A stretch of 42,699 nucleotides of DNA from a bacterium (GCA_029558735.1 JAKQDP010000070.1:1-42699); one strand, 5' to 3'; shown: positions 18,016-27,688, counted from the stretch's first letter. The notes: a model not told the origin generated them from the letters alone. Numbers and translations: made by a program.

Positions 18016-18858
18016 TTAATTATTCAATTCAGTAACTAAATTATCCACTGGGGTAATCTTAATTTGAGAAATTATTCCCTGATTGGTGGAAGTAGCCAGT
18101 TTTAAAAAGGCGTTTTTGGACAAATCCAAAACTCTTTCTTGGCAGGGGCCCATTAATTTTTGCTCCAAATCAGTCCAATCGGCGCATCTTTTTGGTCCAT
18201 AATCCTTGATTGTGACTATCACCTCTTTATCATTCTGCAAATTAACCACTCGCACCTTTGAATCAATGGCAAAATCGCGACTGGCGGCCATCAGTTCGTT
18301 GGGATATCGGGGATGAACATACCAAGAGGCCCGACCAGTCAATCCCGGTTCATTGAACAGGGCAAACATAATTGATTTTTTATCCGGCAAGGTAAAGACA
18401 AGCGTCTGATTGAGTGGATCCCGCAAAGAGTCTATTTTTTTGAAAGACAAATCCAACCAACTATAGTAATACACTTCTTTATATTTATCGTCAGCCTGAT
18501 ACTTGATAGTGATGGTCGGCCAACTGGTAAAATTATCGCCGCCAGCCGGATTAAATTTGACAAAATACAAGTCACTGGCCGGCTCCAGTCCCTCCGGATA
18601 AGTGAAAAACCAATTAATCCGGTCTTGACTGACAATATTCATCATCTTCAGAGTCAGGGGTTGCTTGGTGGATTGGGCGCCAATGTCTAATTTGACCACT
18701 TCATCCGGCGATTTTAAGGTATAATTTTCCTTCAGGGGAAAAGCCACTCCCTTGAGATAAAAGAATTTCTCGGCTTTGACCGGTAGAGCGGTAACAAAAG
18801 ACAGCGAGCTCAATACCAGTAAAGGAATAATTAGTCTGGAAAAAAATCTTTTTTTCAT
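18016..18858 (-). CDS. Secreted protein with RlpA-like double-psi beta-barrel domain
   Basis: Signal peptide; GRASWYVHPRYPNELMAASRDFAIDSKVRVVNLQNDKEVIVTIKDYGP. Confidence 0.85.
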   Translation of the reverse strand: MKKRFFSRLIIPLLVLSSLSFVTALPVKAEKFFYLKGVAFPLKENYTLKSPDEVVKLDIGAQSTKQPLTLKMMNIVSQDRINWFFTYPEGLEPASDLYFVKFNPAGGDNFTSWPTITIKYQADDKYKEVYYYSWLDLSFKKIDSLRDPLNQTLVFTLPDKKSIMFALFNEPGLTGRASWYVHPRYPNELMAASRDFAIDSKVRVVNLQNDKEVIVTIKDYGPKRCADWTDLEQKLMGPCQERVLDLSKNAFLKLATSTNQGIISQIKITPVDNLVTELNN

Positions 18859-18880
18859 TTATAATAATTATTGCTGATTG

Positions 18881-18951
18881 GCGGGTATGGTTTAGTGGTA
18901 AAACGCGACCTTCCCAAGGTTGAGTCACGGGTTCGATTCCCGTTACCCGCT
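18881..18951 (+). tRNA. tRNA-Gly (anticodon CCC)
   Basis: GCGGGTATGGTTTAGTGGTAAAACGCGACCTTCCCAAGGTTGAGTCACGGGTTCGATTCCCGTTACCCGCT cloverleaf. Confidence 0.95.
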
Positions 18952-18957
18952 TTATTC

Positions 18958-19030
18958 GCCCATGTAGCTCAATTGGCAGAGCAACGGTATCGTAAACCGT
19001 AGGTTATCGGTTCAACTCCGATCATGGGCT
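18958..19030 (+). tRNA. tRNA-Thr (anticodon CGT)
   Basis: GCCCATGTAGCTCAATTGGCAGAGCAACGGTATCGTAAACCGTAGGTTATCGGTTCAACTCCGATCATGGGCT cloverleaf. Confidence 0.94.
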
Positions 19031-19032
19031 CA

Positions 19033-20259
19033 TTAATTACTCTTTAAATAGTTTTTTATCTTCAGGTTGTCCATCAATTGTTTAATATATTCATTGACAT
19101 CCACTTTGATTAGAATATGGCTGACTTTAACGCTGGTCTGACCGGTATCAGGATCAATCGCTCGGTCCGTCGCTTTAACAATATGATAGCCGAAATGATT
19201 TTTAATTAACTCGGGATAAACTTCGCCCTTATCCAACCCCAACACCGCTGATTCCATTTCCGCTGACAATTCGCCATTGGAAATCCAGCCTAAATCGCCG
19301 CCAGTATTGATGCCGGCTTCATCTTCGGTGTATTGCTCGGCTAAAACGGCAAAATCAACGGTTTTATCCAGCGCTAAATTAAGGGCGACCTGAGCTCTTT
19401 CTTTGGCTTGTTGATTAATAGCCAAATCTTCATTAGCAACAATAATTTCCTGAAGCACATCTTTTGCCATTAACGGCCTAAGCACCTTGCGCCTAAAATC
19501 ATTTAAGGACATTTGATATAATTCTTGGGTAGTATTTTCCGCCGCCTCCAAACCGCCAACTTGATCAATGATTTTAGCCATTTCTTGGTCGAGCTGTTCG
19601 ACGGTGATAGAACGGTTATTTTTTTCCAATTCTTTTTCAATCAAGGCGATCATCGCCAGCCGGTTGAAAATCTTATCCTCAATCTCGCTGACATCCTGCA
19701 AAATTTCCGCGTTAAATCCTTCGCGGTTGGTGACTAGAGCCGATTTGATAATTTGAACATCATCAATATAATCGGCGGCGGAAATGGTTATGTCGCCGGC
19801 TTGGCCGGCCGGTAGACGCAAAAATTGCGCCACTCGATAACTAAAATCATCGGTCCAGCCAAGACGATATAAGCCAAAAATATCTATAACCAACAATAAT
19901 AGCAAGGTCAATAGAATAAAAACCAATAATCTGACAAACAAACCGGCCCAACCTTGCTGGGGTTGTTTATTCGGCGCCTGATCAGCCAGCACCTCTGTCT
20001 GAGTCTGGTTAATTGTTTTAATTCTTGGCGCTGATTTTACCTTTGATTTCGATTGGTCAACTGAAGTGGTTTTTAAAGTTCGAGAATTAACCCGGGACAA
20101 TGCTGGTTTTTTCTCAGTCGGTGGTTTTTTAGAAATTGGAGCCGATCTAGTTTTTTTTCTGGATTTTGAACCGGCAGTCGAATCATTTTTCTCTATTTCT
20201 TCTAAAATATATTTTTTTAATTCTTCTTTGCGTTCGGTGGTTAATTTAGCGGAGGCCAT
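19033..20259 (-). CDS. Membrane-anchored PpiC-type peptidyl-prolyl isomerase (SurA/PrsA-like)
   Basis: Parvulin motifs FAVLAEQYTEDEAGINTGGDLGWIS, LGLDKGEVYPELIKNHFGYHIVKATD, VSHILIK; N-terminal basic tail plus TM. Confidence 0.9.
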   Translation of the reverse strand: MASAKLTTERKEELKKYILEEIEKNDSTAGSKSRKKTRSAPISKKPPTEKKPALSRVNSRTLKTTSVDQSKSKVKSAPRIKTINQTQTEVLADQAPNKQPQQGWAGLFVRLLVFILLTLLLLLVIDIFGLYRLGWTDDFSYRVAQFLRLPAGQAGDITISAADYIDDVQIIKSALVTNREGFNAEILQDVSEIEDKIFNRLAMIALIEKELEKNNRSITVEQLDQEMAKIIDQVGGLEAAENTTQELYQMSLNDFRRKVLRPLMAKDVLQEIIVANEDLAINQQAKERAQVALNLALDKTVDFAVLAEQYTEDEAGINTGGDLGWISNGELSAEMESAVLGLDKGEVYPELIKNHFGYHIVKATDRAIDPDTGQTSVKVSHILIKVDVNEYIKQLMDNLKIKNYLKSN

Positions 20260-20289
20260 ATTTTTAAAATTATTTAATTAGATTGTTAT

Positions 20290-20703
20290 TTAATTAAAAA
20301 AATATTTCCACCAATTCAGAGGATTGAAATTGGTCTTGGTCACTGCCACAATACTATTGCCTTTTTTTCGATAATCCGCTTCAACCGCCTGCCGGCTTGA
20401 AGAAGCCTGCTCTTCTCTAACCACGATTACTACTTTTTCCCCCGGTTTTTGTAAGCCCAGCTTAATCCGCGCTTCTTTTTCCAGCTGATTGCTACTTGAC
20501 CAAGAATCCAACAAAGCACCAATTTCACGATTCTCCTCCGTAAGGCGATCAGCCTCGCGCTCCAAATTTTCAATCTGTTGATCTATTTGGTGTCGATTGA
20601 TTATTTCTTTGGCCAAGCCGAGAGAAAACATCACGCAAAGAGCCAATGAAGCTAAAAAAAATATTCGCCGGTTATTTAATTTTTTCCTCTTTATTATCGA
20701 CAT
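20290..20703 (-). CDS. FtsB/DivIC-family septum formation initiator
   Basis: Short N-terminal tail, one TM, coiled coil (QIDQQIENLEREADRLTEENREI), EKEARIKLGLQKPGEKVVIV. Confidence 0.85.
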   Translation of the reverse strand: MSIIKRKKLNNRRIFFLASLALCVMFSLGLAKEIINRHQIDQQIENLEREADRLTEENREIGALLDSWSSSNQLEKEARIKLGLQKPGEKVVIVVREEQASSSRQAVEADYRKKGNSIVAVTKTNFNPLNWWKYFFN

Positions 20704-20727
20704 TGGTTATTATAACACAAATATTAA

Positions 20728-21315
20728 TTAATCAGCAACAAGCGAATTAAATCGCTCTTCACCTAATTTATTTTTTATTTTTTCTAATAAAATAACCGCC
20801 CGTTGGTTTGTCTGATAAGTTTTTCTCCGGCGATAATTATCTTGTTGAGCTAGTATTTCCGCAGCTAATTTTTGCGGTTGGTTGATACCGACCAACTGAA
20901 TAATCGTTTTTCTCTCACCGATCAGGCTAATCGTCAATTCGCCCGGTGAGAGAAACTTTTTTTTAAAACTGACGTCTTGAATTTTGCTGTATAAAACCGA
21001 AGTAATAAAAAAATTTAAAAAACCGTGCTGGTCCAAGTCAATAATCCTCCGGTCGGTCATTATGAAGGCGGTAAAATAATAACTCCAATAAATCCGAAGG
21101 GCCAATCCCAATCCCGTTATTACCAATAGACAAAAACCGATTACCCCCGGCCAACCCCAATTAAACAGCGGATAAATCAAAAAAAAGGCCAGCAATAATA
21201 GTGCCGCAGCAATTACTGCCTGAAGAAAAAAATAGCGGCCGGACCGCCGGATAATATTTTCTATTCGTTCATCTGCCCGTAGGCTGATTTTTTTGGTTAA
21301 AAGTTTATTAAGCAT
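20728..21315 (-). CDS. PH-domain-like membrane protein
   Basis: TM pair followed by TAFIMTDRRIIDLDQHGFLNFFITSVLYSKIQDVSFKKK. Confidence 0.75.
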   Translation of the reverse strand: MLNKLLTKKISLRADERIENIIRRSGRYFFLQAVIAAALLLLAFFLIYPLFNWGWPGVIGFCLLVITGLGLALRIYWSYYFTAFIMTDRRIIDLDQHGFLNFFITSVLYSKIQDVSFKKKFLSPGELTISLIGERKTIIQLVGINQPQKLAAEILAQQDNYRRRKTYQTNQRAVILLEKIKNKLGEERFNSLVAD

Positions 21316-23983
21316 TTTTTAATTGAATCAGTCTAGTATTTTTGTTTTTAACGATAAAGTAATGTTTGACAATCTCAATCAAGATAACCTTCACTATGGC
21401 CAAGCCAATAATCAAACACCATTCGTCAATTCCCAGTCGCACCGTCTTAAATACGTCGTCGGCAAAGGGTAGATAGATAGCGGAAAGCAATAACAGAAAA
21501 CCCAGCCCCACCGACGCCAGTAAGTACTTATTGGTAAGCGGATTATGGTTAAAAATCGAATGTCTCAATGTTCTGACGCTAAAAACATAAAGCAAAGAAT
21601 CAAAACCAAGGGCGGCAAAGATTATGGTTCGGATATAATTAAGGTCATCAAATTTTGCTAAAAGTAAGATGAACCAAGCCAGTAATATAATATCAACTAT
21701 TATGCCGATTACGAATATTAGGATCTTCATTTCCCTATTAATAATCGACTCGCCTTTGGGGCGGGGTTTATCCCCCATCACTTCCTTTTCGCCTGGTTCT
21801 AATGTCATTGCGATGTTGGGCAAACCATCGGCCACTAAATTAATCCATAAAATTTGACTGGCCAGTATTGGCAAGGGTAAATTCATTAAAATTGCTCCAG
21901 AAATTAAAATAATTTCGGAAAAACTGTCCGTCAAAAGATATAAAATCACCTTTCTAATATTATCAAAAATAATCCGGCCCTGCTCCACGGCTGTCACAAT
22001 CACTTTAAAATTATTATCCAAAAGAATTATATCGGCAGTTTCTTTGGTGACATCGGATCCATCGCCCAGGGCAATGCCCGTGTCCGCTGATTTTAAGGCC
22101 GGCGCATCGTTGATGCCATCACCGGTCATTGCCACCACTTCATTTTTGGATTGCCAGGCGTCGACCACCCGCATTTTGTGCCGTGGTTCGACCCGGGCAT
22201 ATATATCAATGTATTTAATTTTTTTTCTCAATTGTTCATCGCTCCAATCATCCAACTCCCGCCCCTCAACTACATTGCTATTGATTTTAAAGCCCAATTC
22301 CTGAGCTACCGCTTTAGCGGTTAAGGGGTGGTCACCAGTAATAATAATCGGCCTAATTCCCGCCTGTCGACACAAACTAATAGCCTCTTTGGCCTCGGAC
22401 CGCAAAGGGTCCTTAAGGGCAATAAAACCCAAAAATACCAAGTCATTAAGCTCATTCTCTAGTTTACCGAACTGATTTGCGGTTTTGTAAGCCAAGGCCA
22501 ATACTCGTAATCCCCCTTTGGTTAGCGCTTCATATTTTTTGTTAATATGTTTGAGCTGGGCGTCGGTTAATTTCTTTTTTTCATCACCCATTAACACCCG
22601 GGAAGAAAAAGCCAACACTTTTTCCGGCGCACCCTTGACAAATACATGGCTGTGTCGATCGGTCTTATGGTAATGCAGGGTGGCCATATACTTTTTTTCT
22701 GAATCAAACGGAAGCTCATACTGTTTAATGTATTCGGCGTCCAATTGATCTTTATCAAAACCAGACTGAATAGCCGCTAGGAGTAATGCTTTTTCGGTCG
22801 GATCGCCGATAATTCTCAAATTTTTCAAATCCTCGTTGGGATTTTCAATGGCAGCACTGCTACATAAAACAGAAACTTTGGAAATCAAACTTTGAACTTT
22901 TTCCATTTGGGTCATTTCGATTCCGACGGAGACAGAATATTCTTTATCGACCGTAATTATTTTTGCCACCTGCATCTTCCCTTCGGTCAAGGTGCCGGTT
23001 TTATCGGTGCAAATAATAGAAATACTACCTAGAGTTTCGGCGGCAATTAATTTTCTAATCAACGCCTTTTTCTTCAATAACCGTTGCATGCCGATAGTCA
23101 GAATAATTGTCACTGCCACCAGCAGTCCCTCGGGAATAGCTGCCACCGCCAAAGCAACGACGATTAAAAACATTTCCAGCGGATCTTTGCCAAAAGAAAG
23201 ACCCAGACCGAACAAAATAAGACACAATAAAACAATAAAAGCTGTTAACCACTGGCTAAATTTATACAATTGAATCTGTAAGGGAGTTTTTTCCTCCTTG
23301 GCCTCCCGAATCATTTTAGTTATTTTGCCGATCTCGGTCTTGACGCCGGTGGCGCAAACAACCGCCCGACCGATTCCCCTAACAATTAAGGTGCCCATAT
23401 ACACCATATTTTCTCGATCAGCCAATGATGTTCCGGGCTGTAACCTTTTGATATTTTTTCTAGAGGGAGTTGATTCTCCTGTCAGAGTTGCTTCCATTGC
23501 TTGGAGGTCTTCAGTATCAATTAATCGGGCGTCAGCCGGCACTTTATTGCCAGCTCGTAAGAAAATCACATCACCGGGCACCAGTTCAGAAGCGTCAATT
23601 TTTATCTCCCGGCCATTACGCATCACCTTGGCCTCTTGCTTGACAATTTTTTTCAAATAGGTGACGGCTTTACTGGCTTTGTTTTCTTGCCAGAAACCAA
23701 AAAAAGTGTTGACTATCACCACCAAAAAAATCACTAGCGCATCTGTTGCGTGGTTTAAAAAAACAGAAATCAAACCGGCCGCAATTAAAACATAAACCAG
23801 AGGCGATTTTATTTGACTTAGCAAAATCGCCAAAGAAGATAAGGATTTTTCGGTCGGCAGTTGATTTTTACCAAATTTTTTCTGTAAGTTTTTTGCTTTT
23901 TCAGAATCAAGCCCTTTTGCAGAGCTTTTTAAACGCTTAAAACAATCAGCCACTGACAAACTGTGCCAATTTTTTTCTTGCAT
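21308..23983 (-). CDS. Cation-transporting P-type ATPase (Ca2+/PMR1-like, P2A)
   Basis: TGESTPS, VAAIPEGL, CTDKTGTLTEGKM, KGAPEKVL, MTGDGINDAPALKSADTGIALG. Confidence 0.96.
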   Translation of the reverse strand: MQEKNWHSLSVADCFKRLKSSAKGLDSEKAKNLQKKFGKNQLPTEKSLSSLAILLSQIKSPLVYVLIAAGLISVFLNHATDALVIFLVVIVNTFFGFWQENKASKAVTYLKKIVKQEAKVMRNGREIKIDASELVPGDVIFLRAGNKVPADARLIDTEDLQAMEATLTGESTPSRKNIKRLQPGTSLADRENMVYMGTLIVRGIGRAVVCATGVKTEIGKITKMIREAKEEKTPLQIQLYKFSQWLTAFIVLLCLILFGLGLSFGKDPLEMFLIVVALAVAAIPEGLLVAVTIILTIGMQRLLKKKALIRKLIAAETLGSISIICTDKTGTLTEGKMQVAKIITVDKEYSVSVGIEMTQMEKVQSLISKVSVLCSSAAIENPNEDLKNLRIIGDPTEKALLLAAIQSGFDKDQLDAEYIKQYELPFDSEKKYMATLHYHKTDRHSHVFVKGAPEKVLAFSSRVLMGDEKKKLTDAQLKHINKKYEALTKGGLRVLALAYKTANQFGKLENELNDLVFLGFIALKDPLRSEAKEAISLCRQAGIRPIIITGDHPLTAKAVAQELGFKINSNVVEGRELDDWSDEQLRKKIKYIDIYARVEPRHKMRVVDAWQSKNEVVAMTGDGINDAPALKSADTGIALGDGSDVTKETADIILLDNNFKVIVTAVEQGRIIFDNIRKVILYLLTDSFSEIILISGAILMNLPLPILASQILWINLVADGLPNIAMTLEPGEKEVMGDKPRPKGESIINREMKILIFVIGIIVDIILLAWFILLLAKFDDLNYIRTIIFAALGFDSLLYVFSVRTLRHSIFNHNPLTNKYLLASVGLGFLLLLSAIYLPFADDVFKTVRLGIDEWCLIIGLAIVKVILIEIVKHYFIVKNKNTRLIQLKNA

Positions 23984-24043
23984 GGGAATTTTTGATTTGT
24001 TTTACTATATTATAACACAAATCAATCAATAAAGTCGAAAATA

Positions 24044-24071
24044 AAAAAATCGGACTAGTCCGATTTTTTAG
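24044..24071 (-). terminator. Perfect palindromic terminator after tRNA-Lys
   Basis: AAAAAATCGGACTAGTCCGATTTTTT. Confidence 0.7.
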
Positions 24072-24075
24072 TATG

Positions 24076-24148
24076 TACGCCCAGTAGGATTCGAACCTAC
24101 GACCATCAGCTTAAAAGGCTGCTGCTCTACCAACTGAGCTATGGGCGC
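24076..24148 (-). tRNA. tRNA-Lys (anticodon TTT)
   Basis: GCGCCCATAGCTCAGTTGGTAGAGCAGCAGCCTTTTAAGCTGATGGTCGTAGGTTCGAATCCTACTGGGCGTA cloverleaf. Confidence 0.95.
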
Positions 24149-24209
24149 ATAATAATTCAAGATTTTCAAAGTTTATTTTGTAAAGATAGCTTTATTCGGC
24201 CGGCGGCCG

Positions 24210-24356
24210 AAGCTGCTCTTCCGGGGTTAGCGTAAAATTAGCTAAAGCTAATTTTACGACTCTCAGCTGCGCCTCACTTGAGGCTCGGCTGGCTTCGCTT
24301 CTAACCCGTTTCGTCCGCCTGGGGCGGACTCAACCCAACTGAGCTTGGGCGCATAT
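24210..24356. repeat. Partial tRNA-Lys 5'-half duplicate interrupted by a structured insertion
   Basis: GCTGCTCTTCC ... CAACTGAGCTTGGGCGCAT versus GCTGCTCTACCAACTGAGCTATGGGCGCAT of tRNA-Lys; insertion closed by GGGTTAG (24224-24230)/CTAACCC (24301-24307). Confidence 0.75.
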
Positions 24357-24414
24357 TGACAAACTTGCTGTATTTTAATACAATCAACAATCAAGAAATA
24401 AATGGAGGAAAAAA

Positions 24415-24558
24415 ATGAAAGCGAGAGTTACCGTCTATAGAATAGAAGAACGGTGGGGCGTAATCACCCTAATTCCGGAAAATGAAAAAGATGAGGCCAT
24501 TCTACAAGTACTTTATGAAGAAGAAATGCATTGCGGATTAAGTTCCCGAGGGGGGTAA
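24415..24558 (+). CDS. Small acidic protein, 47 aa (22 aa of further reading in another frame)
   Basis: TGGAGGAAAAAA-ATG; MKARVTVYRIEERWGVITLIPENEKDEAILQVLYEEEMHCGLSSRGG*; -1 G in the G6 run would extend to ...GGKIEQMDVRIMERKR*. Confidence 0.6.
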   Translation: MKARVTVYRIEERWGVITLIPENEKDEAILQVLYEEEMHCGLSSRGG

Positions 24559-24620
24559 AATCGAACAGATGGATGTTCGGATAATGGAAAGAAAAAGATA
24601 ACCGTAAATTTTAAACATCT

Positions 24621-24657
24621 GCCTCAAACAACCAAGTTGTTGATTTGAGGCTTTTTT
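24621..24657 (+). terminator. Rho-independent terminator after the 47-aa ORF
   Basis: GCCTCAAAcaaccaagttgttgaTTTGAGGC-TTTTTT. Confidence 0.8.
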
Positions 24658-24736
24658 ATTATTCCAATTCAAATTATAACAAATAAAAATGATTTTGGCA
24701 AGGACCAAACCTGAATAATCTGTTTACAAGTCTGAT

Positions 24737-24765
24737 TTGCCAAAATAAACGCAATTAGTTAAAAT
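24737..24765 (+). promoter_or_regulatory. Promoter for dnaB operon (TTGCCA-N17-TAAAAT)
   Basis: -35 24737-24742, -10 24760-24765. Confidence 0.55.
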
Positions 24766-24788
24766 ATACTAGCAATGACCATGATCAT

Positions 24789-26204
24789 ATGACCGAAACC
24801 AACCAAACTTTTTCCGGGAAAATCCCACCCCAAAATCTAGAAGCTGAACAATCTTTGTTGGGCGCTTTGTTAATTGATAAAGATTCAATAGTCAAAATAG
24901 CCGACATTATTACCGGGGAAGATTTTTATGAAGACCGTCACGGTTTGATCTATGAAACAATTCTGGAATTATTCGAAAAAAAAGAAGCGATTGATTTGTT
25001 GAGTTTAGCCAGCCGCTTAAATGAAAAGGGCTTATTGGAACAAATCGGCGGACGCAGTTATCTGGTTACTTTAACCAATCAAACGCCTTCCGCCGCCCAC
25101 ATCGTGTCTTACGCCCAGATTATTCAAAAAAAAGCTACCCTAAGACGACTGATTACGGCCGCCAACAATATTTTGGAGTTGGGCTATCATGAAGAAAAAG
25201 AGGTCAATGAGGTTTTGGACAAAGCCGAACAATCTGTTTTTTCTGTATCGCAAAAATATCTTAAAGAAAAATTCACCCCCATTAAAGAAATCTTAACCGA
25301 CGCTTTTGACCGGATCGACCAACTGCATCGGGAAAAAGGACAGCTCCGGGGGCTACCCACCGGCTTTAACGACCTGGATAGCTTGTTGGCTGGCTTGCAA
25401 AAATCCGATTTGATTATTTTGGCTGCTCGGCCTTCAGTGGGTAAAACCTCTCTGGCTCTGGATATGGCCAGAAATATTGCTGTCAAATACAAAAAATCCG
25501 TTGGTATTTTTTCCCTAGAAATGTCCAAAGAACAGCTGGTGGACCGCCTGATTTGCGCATCGGCTGGCGTCGGATTGTGGAAAATGCGGACTGGCCGGTT
25601 ATCGGAAAACAGCGATGATTTCCCCCGGATTGGTCAAGCAATGAGTGAGTTGGCGGAAAGCAATATTTATATTGACGATTTTGCCAATACTAATGTAATG
25701 GAACTTCGCACCAAAGCCCGTCGCTTGCAAATGGAGCATAGTCTTGATTTGATCGTTCTGGATTATTTGCAATTAATGGAAGGTACCGGCAGCCGGAGTA
25801 GCGACAATCGTGTCCAGGAAATTGCCGAAATTTCCCGCGCCCTCAAGGGTATTGCCCGCGAATTAAATGTGCCGGTTCTGGCTTTATCTCAATTGTCTCG
25901 AGCAGTGGAAGCGAGCCATCCGGCCATACCCAAATTATCGCACCTAAGAGAATCCGGCTCTATTGAACAAGATGCTGATGTCGTAATGTTTATTTATCGC
26001 AAAGCAGCTGACCGCGGTTATGACATTAATTCCTTATCAGAAGAAGACCGCTATACCGCCGAAATCCATGTGGCCAAACATCGCAATGGTCCGACCGGGG
26101 TAATTAAATTATATTTTGATGAAGATAAAGTCAGTTTTAAAAATTTAACTAACCAACCAATACCGGCTGAAATCCAAGACCGCGAGGTCAAATCAGCCTT
26201 TTAA
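24789..26204 (+). CDS. dnaB: Replicative DNA helicase DnaB
   Basis: PPQNLEAEQSLLGALL, AARPSVGKTSLALDMARN, IVLDYLQLM, REL..ALSQLSRAVE. Confidence 0.97.
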   Translation: MTETNQTFSGKIPPQNLEAEQSLLGALLIDKDSIVKIADIITGEDFYEDRHGLIYETILELFEKKEAIDLLSLASRLNEKGLLEQIGGRSYLVTLTNQTPSAAHIVSYAQIIQKKATLRRLITAANNILELGYHEEKEVNEVLDKAEQSVFSVSQKYLKEKFTPIKEILTDAFDRIDQLHREKGQLRGLPTGFNDLDSLLAGLQKSDLIILAARPSVGKTSLALDMARNIAVKYKKSVGIFSLEMSKEQLVDRLICASAGVGLWKMRTGRLSENSDDFPRIGQAMSELAESNIYIDDFANTNVMELRTKARRLQMEHSLDLIVLDYLQLMEGTGSRSSDNRVQEIAEISRALKGIARELNVPVLALSQLSRAVEASHPAIPKLSHLRESGSIEQDADVVMFIYRKAADRGYDINSLSEEDRYTAEIHVAKHRNGPTGVIKLYFDEDKVSFKNLTNQPIPAEIQDREVKSAF

Positions 26205-26213
26205 CTATCTTTT

Positions 26214-26504
26214 ATGTTTGGACAATTAAAACAACTCCAAGAATTACGTAAGCAAGCTGACCAAATTAAAACCGCTCTAGCGGCAGAAACTATTGAAGGC
26301 CGGGGAGCAAATGGCTTGGTTAAGATTATTATGGATGGCAATCAAGAGGTAAAACAAGTGGAAATTGACGACCAGCTTTTAGCCGACAAAGAAAAACTTG
26401 CTCAGGGCCTGAAAGAAGCAGCTAATGATGGCATTAAAAAAGTTCAACAAGTTATGGCCCAAAAAATGTCTCAATTGAGTGGATTGGGCCTGCCGGGAAT
26501 GTAA
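26214..26504 (+). CDS. YbaB/EbfC-family nucleoid-associated protein
   Basis: KQLQELRKQADQIKTALAAETIEGRGANGLVKIIMDGNQEVKQVEID. Confidence 0.9.
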   Translation: MFGQLKQLQELRKQADQIKTALAAETIEGRGANGLVKIIMDGNQEVKQVEIDDQLLADKEKLAQGLKEAANDGIKKVQQVMAQKMSQLSGLGLPGM

Positions 26505-26509
26505 TTAAT

Positions 26510-27010
26510 ATGGCTTTAATCATTAAATCAGCAACAATAAAAGACAGTCCTCAACTATTAAACCTCCGACAAACAAGCTTGTTGGAGTTTAATAATTTTT
26601 TGGCTGATCCCGATGAATACACCCCCTCCCTGGCTGCCGAACAACAAATAATTAATGATAGTCGCCCAAAAAATAATCTCTATTTAGTCGCTTGGCAAGA
26701 CAAACAAATTATTGGCAGCTTGTTATTTATCGGCGGAGAATACAGAAAAAACCGCCACGGCGGAAAAATAGAAATATTCCTTCGGCCGGAGTTCCGCCGT
26801 CAAGGGGTGGGTCAAAAATTAATGAACCGACTATTTAGTTGGGCCAAGCGTCAAGGCATTAAAAGAATTGAATTAGAGGTCTGGTCAAATAATCGGCCGG
26901 GGCTGGCTTTTTATGAGCGGTTGGGTTTTAAGCCGGAAGGGATTCGAAAAAAAGCTTACCGAGTCAACAATCGTTTTGTTAATGGAATTTTGATGTCTAA
27001 ATGGATTTAA
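26510..27010 (+). CDS. GNAT-family N-acetyltransferase
   Basis: IFLRPEFRRQGVGQKLMNRLFSWAKRQGIKRIELEVWSNNRPGLAFYERLGFKPEG. Confidence 0.92.
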   Translation: MALIIKSATIKDSPQLLNLRQTSLLEFNNFLADPDEYTPSLAAEQQIINDSRPKNNLYLVAWQDKQIIGSLLFIGGEYRKNRHGGKIEIFLRPEFRRQGVGQKLMNRLFSWAKRQGIKRIELEVWSNNRPGLAFYERLGFKPEGIRKKAYRVNNRFVNGILMSKWI

Positions 27011-27012
27011 CT

Positions 27013-27609
27013 ATGTACCCAAAAATAATCCAAAATTTAATTGATCAGTTTGCCAAACTCCCGAGTATTGGCCCTAAAACCGCTGAACGGCTGGTTTTTT
27101 ATTTATTAAATCAACCGCAGTCCCAGCTTTATCAATTCGGCGAAGCCATTGAACACATTAAAGACCAGATAAAAATTTGCCAAACCTGCTTTAATTTTTC
27201 CGATACCAATCCCTGTCAAATTTGTGCCGATAAACGCCGAGATAAGCACAGTCTTTGCATAGTAGCCAAGCCTCAAGATTTGGCCATTATTGAAAAAAGT
27301 AAAACCTTTTCCGGTTTATACCATATTTTAGGCGGTAACATTAATCCACTGGAAGACACGGAAATAAATAAAATCAAAATCGCCGAACTAATCAACCGAT
27401 TAAAAAACCAGCCGATTAAGGAAATAATTTTAGCGCTAAACCCCGACATTCCGGGCGAAACTACTACTCTATACCTCTGTAAACTGCTCAAACAATTCCC
27501 TCAGATAAAAATCAGCCGACTCGCCCGTGGCTTGCCAACCGGCGCTGACCTGGAATATGCCGACGAAGTCACTTTGGAAAACGCTTTTCGGGGTCGACAA
27601 CAACTCTAA
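27013..27609 (+). CDS. recR: Recombination protein RecR
   Basis: MYPKIIQNLIDQFAKLPSIGPKTAERL; zinc finger CQTCFNFSDTNPCQIC; Toprim YHILGGNINPLE. Confidence 0.95.
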   Translation: MYPKIIQNLIDQFAKLPSIGPKTAERLVFYLLNQPQSQLYQFGEAIEHIKDQIKICQTCFNFSDTNPCQICADKRRDKHSLCIVAKPQDLAIIEKSKTFSGLYHILGGNINPLEDTEINKIKIAELINRLKNQPIKEIILALNPDIPGETTTLYLCKLLKQFPQIKISRLARGLPTGADLEYADEVTLENAFRGRQQL

Positions 27610-27636
27610 TCGTTAATCCTAATTGGGACAATAATC

Positions 27637-27668
27637 CCCCCTTTGGTCCGATTGGCTAAAGGGGGTTT
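27637..27668 (+). terminator. Rho-independent terminator after recR
   Basis: CCCCCTTTggtccgattggctAAAGGGGG-TTTAT. Confidence 0.7.
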
Positions 27669-27688
27669 ATGATATTTAATTTCTGACG

